DNA of 64,000 nt from Streptomyces sp. NBC_01498 (GTDB taxonomy: Bacteria; Actinomycetota; Actinomycetes; Streptomycetales; Streptomycetaceae), in contig NZ_CP109598.1 in the NCBI RefSeq assembly GCF_036327775.1, positions 4,402,001 to 4,466,000 of the forward strand. The letters are read 5' to 3'. The notes under the pieces were generated by a model, which did no database searches, was not told the DNA's origin, and saw only the letters and a program-made list of their open reading frames with translations. Position 1 is the first letter of the stretch. Every line of letters begins with the position of its first letter. The position numbers and the translations under genes were made by a program. Positions 56,666 to 64,000 of this stretch are shown in pieces.

Positions 56666-57886
56666 TCAGCTGAGCCGCTCGATCACCATGGCCATGCCCT
56701 GACCACCGCCGACGCACATGGTCTCCAGGCCGAACTGCTTGTCGTGGAACTGGAGCCCGTTGATGAGCGTGCCGGTGATCCGCGCGCCCGTCATGCCGAA
56801 GGGGTGGCCGACGGCGATGGCGCCGCCGTTCACGTTCAGCCTGTCGAGGTCGACGCCGAGGCCCTGGTAGGAGGGGATGACCTGGGCGGCGAACGCCTCG
56901 TTGATCTCCACCAGGTCGATGTCGCCGATGCCCAGACCCGCGCGGCGCAGCGCCTGCTTGCTGGCCTCCACCGGGCCGTACCCCATGATCTCCGGCGAGA
57001 GCGCGGAGACACCCGTGGAGACGATCCGGGCGAGCGGGGTGACGCCCAGCTCCCGCGCCTTGGTGTCCGACATGATCACGAGGGCGGCGGCGCCGTCGTT
57101 GAGCGGGCAGCAGTTGCCCGCCGTGACCAGGCCGTCGGGGCGGAAGACGGGCTTGAGGCCCTGGGTGCCCTCCAGGGTGATGCCGGCGCGGGGGCCGTCG
57201 TCCTTGGCGACCACCGTGCCGTCGGGCGTGGTGACGGGGGTGATCTCGCGCTCCCAGAAGCCCTTCTTGATGGCTTCCTCGGCGAGATTCTGCGAGCGCA
57301 CCCCGAACTCGTCCATCTCACGGCGGCTGATGCCCTTGAGCCGGGCCAGATTCTCGGCGGTCTGGCCCATCGCGATGTACGCGTCGGGGACCACGCCGTC
57401 CTCGCGCGGGTCGTGCCAGTCGGAGCCCTCGGAGGCGGCGACGGCGGCGGTACGGGCCTCCGCGTCGGCGAAGAGCGGGTTGTGCGTGCCGGGCATGCCG
57501 TCGCTGGAGCCGTTGACGGAGCGGGAGACCATCTCGACGCCGGCCGAGATGAAGACGTCGCCCTCGCCGGCCTTGATGGCGTGCAGCGCCATGCGGGAGG
57601 TCTGGAGCGAGGACGAGCAGTAACGGGTGATCGTGCAGCCGGGGAGATGGTCCATCCCCATCTGTACGGCGACGATCCGGCCCAGGTTGTGGCCCTGCTC
57701 GCCGCCGGGGAGACCGCAGCCGAGCATCAGGTCGTCGATGTCGCGCGGGTCCAGCTCGGGGATCTTGGCCAGCGCCGCCTGGATGATCGTGGCGGTCAGG
57801 TCGTCGGGCCGCAGCTCCTTCAGGGAGCCCTTGAAGGCCCGGCCGATGGGGGAGCGGGCGGCAGAGACGATCACGGCTTCGGGCAT
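56666..57886 (-). CDS. acetyl-CoA C-acyltransferase (thiolase)
   Basis: This is a thiolase of 406 residues that either cleaves 3-ketoacyl-CoA in beta-oxidation or condenses acetyl-CoA. The start is ATG 57886, with GGAG 5 bases upstream; a GTG directly before it is also possible. The nucleophilic Cys lies in [15 protein letters not shown] near residue 90. The second catalytic site has [19 protein letters not shown] near 350, supplying the His, and the second Cys is in [12 protein letters not shown] near 390. The order of motifs and the length fit type II thiolases. No beta-oxidation partner gene is adjacent. Direction of reaction in vivo cannot be decided from sequence. Confidence 0.95.
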   Translation of the reverse strand: MPEAVIVSAARSPIGRAFKGSLKELRPDDLTATIIQAALAKIPELDPRDIDDLMLGCGLPGGEQGHNLGRIVAVQMGMDHLPGCTITRYCSSSLQTSRMALHAIKAGEGDVFISAGVEMVSRSVNGSSDGMPGTHNPLFADAEARTAAVAASEGSDWHDPREDGVVPDAYIAMGQTAENLARLKGISRREMDEFGVRSQNLAEEAIKKGFWEREITPVTTPDGTVVAKDDGPRAGITLEGTQGLKPVFRPDGLVTAGNCCPLNDGAAALVIMSDTKARELGVTPLARIVSTGVSALSPEIMGYGPVEASKQALRRAGLGIGDIDLVEINEAFAAQVIPSYQGLGVDLDRLNVNGGAIAVGHPFGMTGARITGTLINGLQFHDKQFGLETMCVGGGQGMAMVIERLS

Positions 57887-58082
57887 CACGGCTCCAGAGG
57901 GGCGGGTGCGGTACGGCGGGAGTGCCGTCTGGTGAAGTTACCCGCACGTACGGCCCGGGGTCACCCGGCCGCACGTGTGACGAGAACCGCAGCGTGCCAC
58001 GCGGGAGCGTTCCTAAGCAAGCGCTCAGACACCGGTGGGCGGACCGGCCGGCGCGGTGCGGCGCCACGGCGGGGCGAGCGTC

Positions 58083-59195
58083 TCAGGTCCGGTCGGCCCG
58101 CTCCTTCGGCGGGTGCGGCGGTGGGGGCGGCCCGGCCGGTCCCGACCGCCCGGACCCCGCCTCCGTAGACCCGGTCTCCCCGGACCCCGCCTCCGCCGGG
58201 TCCGCCTCCGCCGGGTCCGCCTGGGCCGGCTCCGGGTCCGGGAGACGCCTGCGCCTGCGGTGCTTGAGCAGGGCCCACGGCGCCCGCGCGCCCGTGACCT
58301 CGGTGCCCGCCTCCGCCGCCGCCGCCGACGCGGCCTTCGCCACCGTCAGCATGTCCTCGTCCCGCGCGGCGTCCAGGTGGTCCGTCTCCGGCCACAGCCC
58401 CAGTACGGCGCAGAGCGTGGGCAGCACCGCCATCGCCGCCGTCGCGTACCCCTCCGCCGACGGGTGGTAGTTGTCGGCGCCGAACATCTCCCGGGGGTTC
58501 GCCGCGAACTCCGGCCCCAGCAGGTCGCCGAGCGAGACCGTACGGCTGCCCTGCTCGACCGCCACGATCGTCTGCGCCGCCGCGAGCTGCCGGCTCACCC
58601 GGCGGGCCACCCAGCGCAGCGGCTGGTAGACCGGCTCGATGGTGCCCAGATCCGGACAGGTGCCGACGACGACCTCCGCGCCCGCCGTCCGCAGCCGCCG
58701 GACCGCCGCCGCGAGATACCGCACCGAGGCGGTGGCCGCCATCCGGTGCGTGACGTCGTTCGCGCCGATCATGATCACGCAGACGTCCGGGGTCCGGAAG
58801 GTGTCCGAGAGCAGCAGCGTCACCTGGCGTTCCAGATCGTCCGACTGGGCCCCCGGCTGCGCCACGTTCCGCAGGTCCACCGGGCGCTCCGCCACCGCCG
58901 CGAGCCCCGAGGCGAGCAGCGCCCCCGGTGTCTGGCCGGCCCGCCGGACGCCCTGCCCGGCCGCCGTGGAGTCGCCGAGCATGCCCATCCGCAGGGGTTC
59001 CGTGTGCCCGTACGCCAGCCCGTACCAGCCGTTGCCCCGGGGCGGGACCGGTGCCGTACCGCCGCCGACCGACCGCTTCGCCAACTGCACCTCGGCGAGC
59101 AGGAGCCCCACCCCGGCCGCTCCGATCAGACCGACGCTCCCCCCGCCGAAGGCGGCGCCCGCCGCGATCCGTCGTGCCACCCTCGCTCTCGACAC
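58083..59195 (-). CDS. SGNH/GDSL hydrolase, membrane-anchored or secreted
   Basis: This is an esterase or lipase of the SGNH fold with 370 residues from GTG 59195, where GGAGG lies upstream. The open frame extends further, but that part overlaps the cbs promoter region. An N-terminal basic-hydrophobic segment (RIAAGAAFGGGSVGLIGAAG) is a signal or anchor. Block I is MLGDSTAAGQGV near residue 70 with the nucleophilic Ser. The block II Gly region follows, then block III GANDV near 145, and block V DNYHPSAEGY near 260 with Asp and His. The C-terminal 60 residues are a Pro/Ala/Glu/Ser repeat tail. It is divergently transcribed from cbs. The natural substrate is unknown; wall or lipid esters are likely. 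Confidence 0.87.
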   Translation of the reverse strand: MSRARVARRIAAGAAFGGGSVGLIGAAGVGLLLAEVQLAKRSVGGGTAPVPPRGNGWYGLAYGHTEPLRMGMLGDSTAAGQGVRRAGQTPGALLASGLAAVAERPVDLRNVAQPGAQSDDLERQVTLLLSDTFRTPDVCVIMIGANDVTHRMAATASVRYLAAAVRRLRTAGAEVVVGTCPDLGTIEPVYQPLRWVARRVSRQLAAAQTIVAVEQGSRTVSLGDLLGPEFAANPREMFGADNYHPSAEGYATAAMAVLPTLCAVLGLWPETDHLDAARDEDMLTVAKAASAAAAEAGTEVTGARAPWALLKHRRRRRLPDPEPAQADPAEADPAEAGSGETGSTEAGSGRSGPAGPPPPPHPPKERADRT

Positions 59196-59352
59196 AGTCC
59201 GGGTCACCTCCCTGTAGCCGTACACGCGCTGTAGCGGTTCACACACCGCAATAAGACCAGGCAAGAGGTCATTGCCCCGTAACGGGTGTGGCCCAATCTC
59301 CCGCCGGGACGCATACGCTGGCCGGACCATCACGGAGACCCCGGAGACTACG

Positions 59353-60762
59353 GTGCAATTCCACGACTCGATGATCAGTCTGGTTGGCAATACCCCGCTG
59401 CTGAAGCTGGGCAAGGTGACCTCGGGCATTCAGGCGACCGTCCTGGCCAAGGTCGAATACTTCAATCCGGGCGGTTCGGTGAAGGACCGGATCGCCCTGC
59501 GCATGATCGAGGCCGCGGAGGAGAGCGGCGAACTGCGGCCCGGCGGCACCATCGTCGAACCGACGAGCGGCAACACCGGCGTCGGCCTGGCGATCGTGGC
59601 CCAGCAGAAGGGCTACCACTGCATCTTCGTGTGCCCCGACAAGGTCTCCACGGACAAGATCAACGTGCTGCGGGCGTACGGCGCGGACGTCGTCGTCTGC
59701 CCGACGGCGGTCGACCCCGACCACCCCGACTCGTACTACAACGTGTCCGACCGGCTGGTCCAGGAGACGCCGGGCGCCTGGAAGCCGGACCAGTACAGCA
59801 ACCCGAACAACCCGCGCTCGCACTACGAGACCACCGGTCCCGAGCTGTGGGACCAGACGGACGGGCGGATCACCCACTTCGTCGCGGGCATCGGCACCGG
59901 CGGCACGATCTCCGGAACCGGCCGGTATCTGAAGGAGATCAGCGAGGGCCGCGTCACGGTCGTCGGCGCCGACCCCGAGGGCTCCGTCTACTCGGGCGGC
60001 TCCGGGCGTCCGTATCTGGTCGAGGGCGTCGGCGAGGACTTCTGGCCGAGCGCGTACGACCGGAACGTCACCGACGAGATCGTCGCCGTGTCCGACAAGG
60101 ACTCCTTCCAGATGACGCGCCGCCTCGCCAAGGAGGAGGGCCTGCTCGTCGGCGGCTCCTGCGGCATGGCGGTCGTGGCGGCGCTGAAGGTCGCCGAGGG
60201 GCTCGGGCCGGACGACGTGGTGGTGGTCCTGCTGCCCGACAGCGGCCGGGGCTACCTCAGCAAGATCTTCAACGACGAGTGGATGAACGACTACGGGTTC
60301 CTGGAGCAGGGCGGGGACACCCCGCGCGTCGGTGACGTGCTGCGGTACAAGGAGGGCGGCGCCCTTCCCACGCTCGTGCACATGCACCCCGAGGAGACGG
60401 TCGGCGAGGCGATCGAGGTCCTGCGCGAGTACGGCGTCTCGCAGATGCCGATCGTGAAGCCCGGCGCCGGGCACCCCGACGTCATGGCAGCCGAGGTCAT
60501 CGGCTCGGTCGTGGAACGCGACCTGCTCGACGCCCTGTTCGGCGGTCGCGCCTCCCTCGGCGACCCGCTGGACAAGCACATGTCGACCCCGCTGCCGCAG
60601 GTCGGATCGGGCGAGCCGGTGGCGGACCTGATGACGGCGCTCAGCGGCACCAACGCCGCCGCCGCGGCGATCGTGCTGGTGGAGGGCAAACCGACGGGTG
60701 TGGTGAGCCGTCAGGACCTGCTGGCGTTCCTCGCCAAGGACGCCAAGGACGCCCTCACGTAG
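59353..60762 (+). CDS. cbs: cystathionine beta-synthase with CBS domain pair
   Basis: This is a PLP enzyme that condenses serine and homocysteine to cystathionine in transsulfuration. The GTG at 59353 follows GGAG by 6 bases; the longer open frame to 59272 is not used. The 469-residue chain shows SLVGNTPLLKLGKV at the start and the PLP Lys in NPGGSVKDRIAL near residues 37-48. SGNTGVGLAIVAQ is near 80, and the PLP phosphate loop GIGTGGTISGTGRY near 180. From about 340 there is a tandem CBS regulatory module (MHPEETVGEAIEVLREYGVS and KHMSTPLPQV). It lacks the heme-binding N-terminus of the mammalian enzyme. It is divergent from the SGNH hydrolase gene. Confidence 0.95.
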   Translation: MQFHDSMISLVGNTPLLKLGKVTSGIQATVLAKVEYFNPGGSVKDRIALRMIEAAEESGELRPGGTIVEPTSGNTGVGLAIVAQQKGYHCIFVCPDKVSTDKINVLRAYGADVVVCPTAVDPDHPDSYYNVSDRLVQETPGAWKPDQYSNPNNPRSHYETTGPELWDQTDGRITHFVAGIGTGGTISGTGRYLKEISEGRVTVVGADPEGSVYSGGSGRPYLVEGVGEDFWPSAYDRNVTDEIVAVSDKDSFQMTRRLAKEEGLLVGGSCGMAVVAALKVAEGLGPDDVVVVLLPDSGRGYLSKIFNDEWMNDYGFLEQGGDTPRVGDVLRYKEGGALPTLVHMHPEETVGEAIEVLREYGVSQMPIVKPGAGHPDVMAAEVIGSVVERDLLDALFGGRASLGDPLDKHMSTPLPQVGSGEPVADLMTALSGTNAAAAAIVLVEGKPTGVVSRQDLLAFLAKDAKDALT

Positions 60763-61056
60763 ACCCGTACGGGCCGTCGTGAAAGTGGTACCAGCGCGAC
60801 ATCTACGCGCAGCACGCGCTTAACACGGCCGGGGCACACTGGTTGTTGTCGGCGTCAGTGATCTCCGGAGCGGCTCCCGGACCCATGGACGCCAGGACAC
60901 GGTGCCGGTACTTGACCCGGCCCGGGTCCCTCGCGGGGACCGCCGTCGTCCCGCCCCCCGGAAACGGGGGTGCGGCGGCCCCCGCGACATCTCCCCCTCC
61001 GGCCCGTCGCGCCCCGGCCCTCCCCGGTCCGGCTTTCGCGCGTGTGTGACGCGGGG

Positions 61057-61488
61057 TCAGTCCTCCCAGTCGTCCCGCGACCGCTTCGGCCCGCCGCCGC
61101 CCGGCCGCGCCCAGGGCACACCCCCGGCCGCGTGGGCGACGTTCACGGCGACGATGCCGAGCCAGGCCACGAGCAGGCCGGCGAAGTGCGCCTCGGCCGC
61201 GGCGATGGCGGACAACGGCACGGCCAGCACCAGCGAGACGACGCCGAATCCGTAGCGCGAGCCGAACGACTCCACGCCGCCGCCGCGCGGCCGGGCGCCG
61301 CGCGCGACGACCATCCGCTCCTCGGCGAGCCGCCGCCGGGCGTCCCGGCCGCTCGTGCTGTCGAGGCGCTGGTCGAGCTTCTCCAGAAAGGAGTCGATCA
61401 GCGCGGACTCGTACTCGGGCCCCAGCTCTCGCCGGGCCTGCAGGGTCGCGTCGAGCTCCTTCTTGAGCTCAGGGTCACGGGCTTCCAT
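61057..61488 (-). CDS. small membrane protein with two helices
   Basis: This is a 143-residue protein from ATG 61488 (MEARDPELKKELDATLQARR). The first 65 residues are helical and charged, resembling a coiled coil (LGPEYESALIDSFLEKLDQR). Two transmembrane segments follow, near residues 80-100 (FGVVSLVLAVPLSAIAAAEA) and 105-122 (AGLLVAWLGIVAVNVAHAA). A basic tail rich in Gly/Pro/Arg ends the chain. The arrangement is common in Streptomyces membrane proteins of unknown role. The long upstream extension of the frame is low-quality and partly covers a terminator, so I reject it. Confidence 0.8.
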   Translation of the reverse strand: MEARDPELKKELDATLQARRELGPEYESALIDSFLEKLDQRLDSTSGRDARRRLAEERMVVARGARPRGGGVESFGSRYGFGVVSLVLAVPLSAIAAAEAHFAGLLVAWLGIVAVNVAHAAGGVPWARPGGGGPKRSRDDWED

Positions 61489-61596
61489 GCCCACCACGGT
61501 ACGAACGGGCCGCCGCCGGGGCACTGGGGCTGTCCCCCCTCTTTCCCTGAGGCGGCCCGGAGCCTTTCCCCGAGACACTCCGGGGCCCGCCGGAAA

Positions 61597-61640
61597 GGGC
61601 CGTCGCCCGCGTCCTTCCTGAAGGACGCGGGCGACGGCCC
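61597..61640. terminator. 19-bp perfect hairpin downstream of the LamG gene
   Basis: Arms 61597-61615 and 61622-61640 are perfectly complementary around a 6-base loop, with an AAA run just before the left arm. It lies 67 bases past the stop of the LamG gene and upstream of the next minus-strand gene, insulating the two. Confidence 0.85.
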
Positions 61641-61706
61641 GGAACGGGACTCGGGTACGTACGGGTGTGCCGCCCCGGTGGGGGAGCCGGCACACCCGTG
61701 GTCGTC

Positions 61707-64000
61707 CTACAGGTCCGGCAGGGCCATCGGGCCGGCGAGCTGCTGGATCGTGGTCGAGTCGACCGCTCCACCGTAGACGCGGACCTCGTCGATCGCGCCG
61801 GCGAAGTACTCGCTGCCGCCGCCGAGTGCCGAACGGCCCACCTGGAGACCGCCGGTGGCGCTCCACAGCGTGTCGTCCGCGCCGTGCGCGCTGTCGGCGA
61901 GGCTGCCGTTGACGTACAGCCGGATCTCGTTGGCGAACGCGTCGTAGACCACGGCCAGGTGCTGGCCGGGCGAGTCGATGTCCGGGAGATCCTGGTCGTC
62001 ACGGAACACCGTCTGCGGAGCGGTCGCCGAGTCGGTCCCGGCCACGGACAGTTCCCACATCGGCGGGGTTTCGGCGTCCGGTCCCGGCCGGTAGCGGACG
62101 GCGAGTCGGTTCGCCGCCGTGCCGGGCAGCGAGAGCACGGTCTGGGGCCGCTCCGCGTCCAGGCTGGTGAGCTGGGCGCGTGCCGCCACGGTGAAACTCG
62201 TCGCCCCGGTGACCGGGGGAGTGGCGGTGGACGCGTAGTCCCCGTCGCCGTCCAGCATGAGGTCACCGGCCCCGACCATCGGGAACGGGTCGGGCGACAG
62301 CGGGTCGGTGGGCGCCAGGCGGATCCGCGCGTCGCCCGCGAGGGACAGGGCCTGGCCCCCCGCCGTGTCCACGGAGCTCCCGCCGGACTCCGCGTCCAGC
62401 TGCCAGTACCCCACGCGGTTCGGCACGACCGTCATCAGCTCGGCGACCTGGGCCGCGGGCAGCACCCGGTCGAAGACGCGGACCCCGGCGAGGTCACCGG
62501 TGAAGTGGTTCCGGTAGCCGCTCCCGGCCGTGGCACGGCCGATCTGGAGCGGGCCGGACGCCGCCCGCACCGAGACTCGCCCGGCGACGCCCCGGGAGTC
62601 CCGGTCGAGGTAGAGGCGCAGTTCGGACGCGGTGGCGTCGTACACACCCGTCAGCAGGACCCACTGGTTCTCGACCACCGAGATCCCGGTGGAGACGGCC
62701 TGCCACTTCTCGGGGGAGCCGACGTCGCCGGCCGGTACGGAGAATGCCCAGGTGCCGGCGGTGTGGTCGTAGCCCAGGGTGAAGCCGGGCTCGCCGGCGC
62801 CGTCCTGGCTGACGACCGCCATGTCGCGGTCGAGCGCCGTCGGGCGCACCCACGCGCTGACGCTGAAGCTCTTCGAGGTGTCCAGCACCGTGTCGTCGAC
62901 GTCGGCGAAGGCGCCGGCGGAGCCGTCGAAGCGGGCCGCCGCGTCGCCCCTGCCACCGGGGCCCTGGACTCCGAAGGAGACACCTGGACCGGTGCTTGCG
63001 GGGAACGCCCCCGTCTCGTCGCGGGCCTCGGTGCTGCCCGGTGCGTCGGCGAGGTTCCACTGCCCGACGACCGGTGTGCCCTCGGTCACCAGGAACTCGT
63101 AGTGCGCCTTGGTACTGGGGTTCCCGGCCCGGTCCACGGCGACGACGTCCACCCAGTGGCGTCCCGCGCGGGTGGGCATCCAGTCGACCGTGGCGGAGCC
63201 GCCGGCGGGGGTGGCGTCGACCGTGGTGGCCGGGGTCGCCGTGCTGTCGAACGCGTACCGGTACTTCACCACGTCGGTGTCCGGCACCGAGTCGTCCGGG
63301 TTCGGCGAGAAGGTGAACGTGCCGTTCGTGCCGACGCCGTGGTGGTAGGCGGAGTCGGACGGGTAGTCGTCGGACAGCACGTCCGGCATGCCCGGCAGGG
63401 TCTTGTCGTAGACGAACTCACAGCTCACGCCGGGGCCGTCGTCGCTCCACGGCCCGTAGCCGTCCCCGTCGTAGGTCCGCGCGCTCCACCGGACGACGGT
63501 GTTCTCCGGGATCGTGGACTTCACCGTGTGGGTGAATTTGGTGTCGCCGGCCGGCGACAGCCACGAAGGGGTCAGGTACGTGTAGGACCGGGCCGCGTCG
63601 CTGACCGGGTCGGTCCACTCCACCTTGAACTCGACCTTGACCTTGTCGGTCCGGCCGTCGGCGTGGTCGGGGTCGCTCGCGACCGCCTGCAACAGCGGCG
63701 GCACCTCGGAGTACGGCCGCCCGGTGCCGGCGGCACAGACACCGCCCGGGTTCTGCGAGAGCGTGGTGATCCTGTCCGGCAGGTTGTTGTAGTTGACCGA
63801 CAGGTACGCGTTTCCGCAGACCCTCTTCCACTCCGGGAGACGGCTCTCGTCGGCGGCCCTCAGGCCCAGCGTCATGGACGACCAGCCCTCCCTCGCCGCG
63901 GTCCGCACCTCGGTGGTGAGTTCACCGGTGGCGCCGCCCTTGAAGTGCAGGTTCGCCCGGCCGCCGCAACTGGTGGGCGAGAGGCGCTTGTCGACGGTGC
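61707..64000 (-). CDS. LamG-domain surface/secreted protein, N-terminus beyond window
   Basis: About 764 C-terminal residues of a large extracellular protein are visible, and the frame stays open to base 64000, so the start is outside. Near the right end the sequence is cysteine-containing and Ig/fibronectin-like (residues VEWTDPVSDAARSYTYLTPS, then VVRWSARTYDGDGYGPWSDD). From about 63.0 kb down there are two LamG/jelly-roll domains. The first starts FDGSAGAFADVDDTVLDTSK and the second DGDGDYASTATPPVTGATSF. Each closes with the typical LYLDRDS/LYVNGSL turn and a FTGDLAGVRVFDRVL or FAGAIDEVRVYGGAV strand. Such proteins bind glycans or form wall-associated sheaths. The visible part has no sortase motif at its C-terminus. 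Confidence 0.88.
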   Translation of the reverse strand, partial: TVDKRLSPTSCGGRANLHFKGGATGELTTEVRTAAREGWSSMTLGLRAADESRLPEWKRVCGNAYLSVNYNNLPDRITTLSQNPGGVCAAGTGRPYSEVPPLLQAVASDPDHADGRTDKVKVEFKVEWTDPVSDAARSYTYLTPSWLSPAGDTKFTHTVKSTIPENTVVRWSARTYDGDGYGPWSDDGPGVSCEFVYDKTLPGMPDVLSDDYPSDSAYHHGVGTNGTFTFSPNPDDSVPDTDVVKYRYAFDSTATPATTVDATPAGGSATVDWMPTRAGRHWVDVVAVDRAGNPSTKAHYEFLVTEGTPVVGQWNLADAPGSTEARDETGAFPASTGPGVSFGVQGPGGRGDAAARFDGSAGAFADVDDTVLDTSKSFSVSAWVRPTALDRDMAVVSQDGAGEPGFTLGYDHTAGTWAFSVPAGDVGSPEKWQAVSTGISVVENQWVLLTGVYDATASELRLYLDRDSRGVAGRVSVRAASGPLQIGRATAGSGYRNHFTGDLAGVRVFDRVLPAAQVAELMTVVPNRVGYWQLDAESGGSSVDTAGGQALSLAGDARIRLAPTDPLSPDPFPMVGAGDLMLDGDGDYASTATPPVTGATSFTVAARAQLTSLDAERPQTVLSLPGTAANRLAVRYRPGPDAETPPMWELSVAGTDSATAPQTVFRDDQDLPDIDSPGQHLAVVYDAFANEIRLYVNGSLADSAHGADDTLWSATGGLQVGRSALGGGSEYFAGAIDEVRVYGGAVDSTTIQQLAGPMALPDL

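Overview
The window is high-GC (about 70 % or more) actinobacterial chromosome and is almost certainly Streptomyces. The evidence is the gene order rpf-like / rpfA / eno / divIC / DUF501 / ppx / ndh-2 / cyclopropane synthase / FtsX-type exporter, the frequent GTG and TTG starts, a tRNA-Leu with anticodon UAA (bldA), a ydaO-type c-di-AMP riboswitch in front of rpfA, and DUF397/DUF6879 genes. I see no transposase, integrase, rRNA or CRISPR array.

Region 1 (1-2.3 kb) is the 3' part of an FtsX/MacB-like permease. Region 2 (2.5-23.0 kb) is an accessory biosynthetic locus inserted between that permease and the mfd region. It holds a small secreted peptide, a SARP/NB-ARC activator, and one long overlapping operon: an E1-like leader-binding protein, a first YcaO, a SagB-type azoline dehydrogenase, a split LanB (glutamylation and elimination halves), an M50 metalloprotease with a PqqD/RRE-like N-terminus, an ABC-2 exporter, and a second YcaO. 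A 58-residue precursor peptide lies on the opposite strand just after the operon (19836-20012). Twenty of its last 21 residues are Ser, Thr or Cys. An M20 amidohydrolase and a 93-aa protein are transcribed divergently from the precursor, and a TrmB/LuxR-type regulator closes the locus. Only one SpaB_C protein is present, so no separate pyridine synthase is visible. The expected product is a heavily azole- and dehydroamino-acid-modified, probably linear, peptide of the goadsporin/thiopeptide-related kind, possibly shaped by two different YcaO reactions.

Region 3 (23.3-26.6 kb) is a minus-strand operon of three genes: a small protein, DUF6879, and an NB-ARC/TPR protein. Each gene carries one in-frame TTA codon, so the operon should depend on bldA, which lies in this same window at 53.2 kb.

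Region 4 (27-37.3 kb) holds mfd, a secreted HNH nuclease lipoprotein, a membrane protein with a Ser/Thr kinase, a SurA-N lipoprotein, mazG, a decayed isoaspartate-methyltransferase remnant, DUF397 and a membrane protein.

Region 5 (37.6-53.3 kb) holds a cytochrome P450, two Rpf/LysM cell-wall lytic enzymes, enolase, divIC, DUF501, ppx/gppA, ndh-2 with two Rex-like operators, a cyclopropane/mycolate-type methyltransferase, an FtsX/LolD exporter, and bldA.

Region 6 (53.7-64 kb) holds a Bax-inhibitor-1 protein, small hypotheticals, a thiolase, an SGNH hydrolase divergent from cystathionine beta-synthase, a membrane protein, and the 3' part of a LamG-domain surface protein that runs off the window. 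Strong GC-rich hairpins separate several of the convergent or terminal units.
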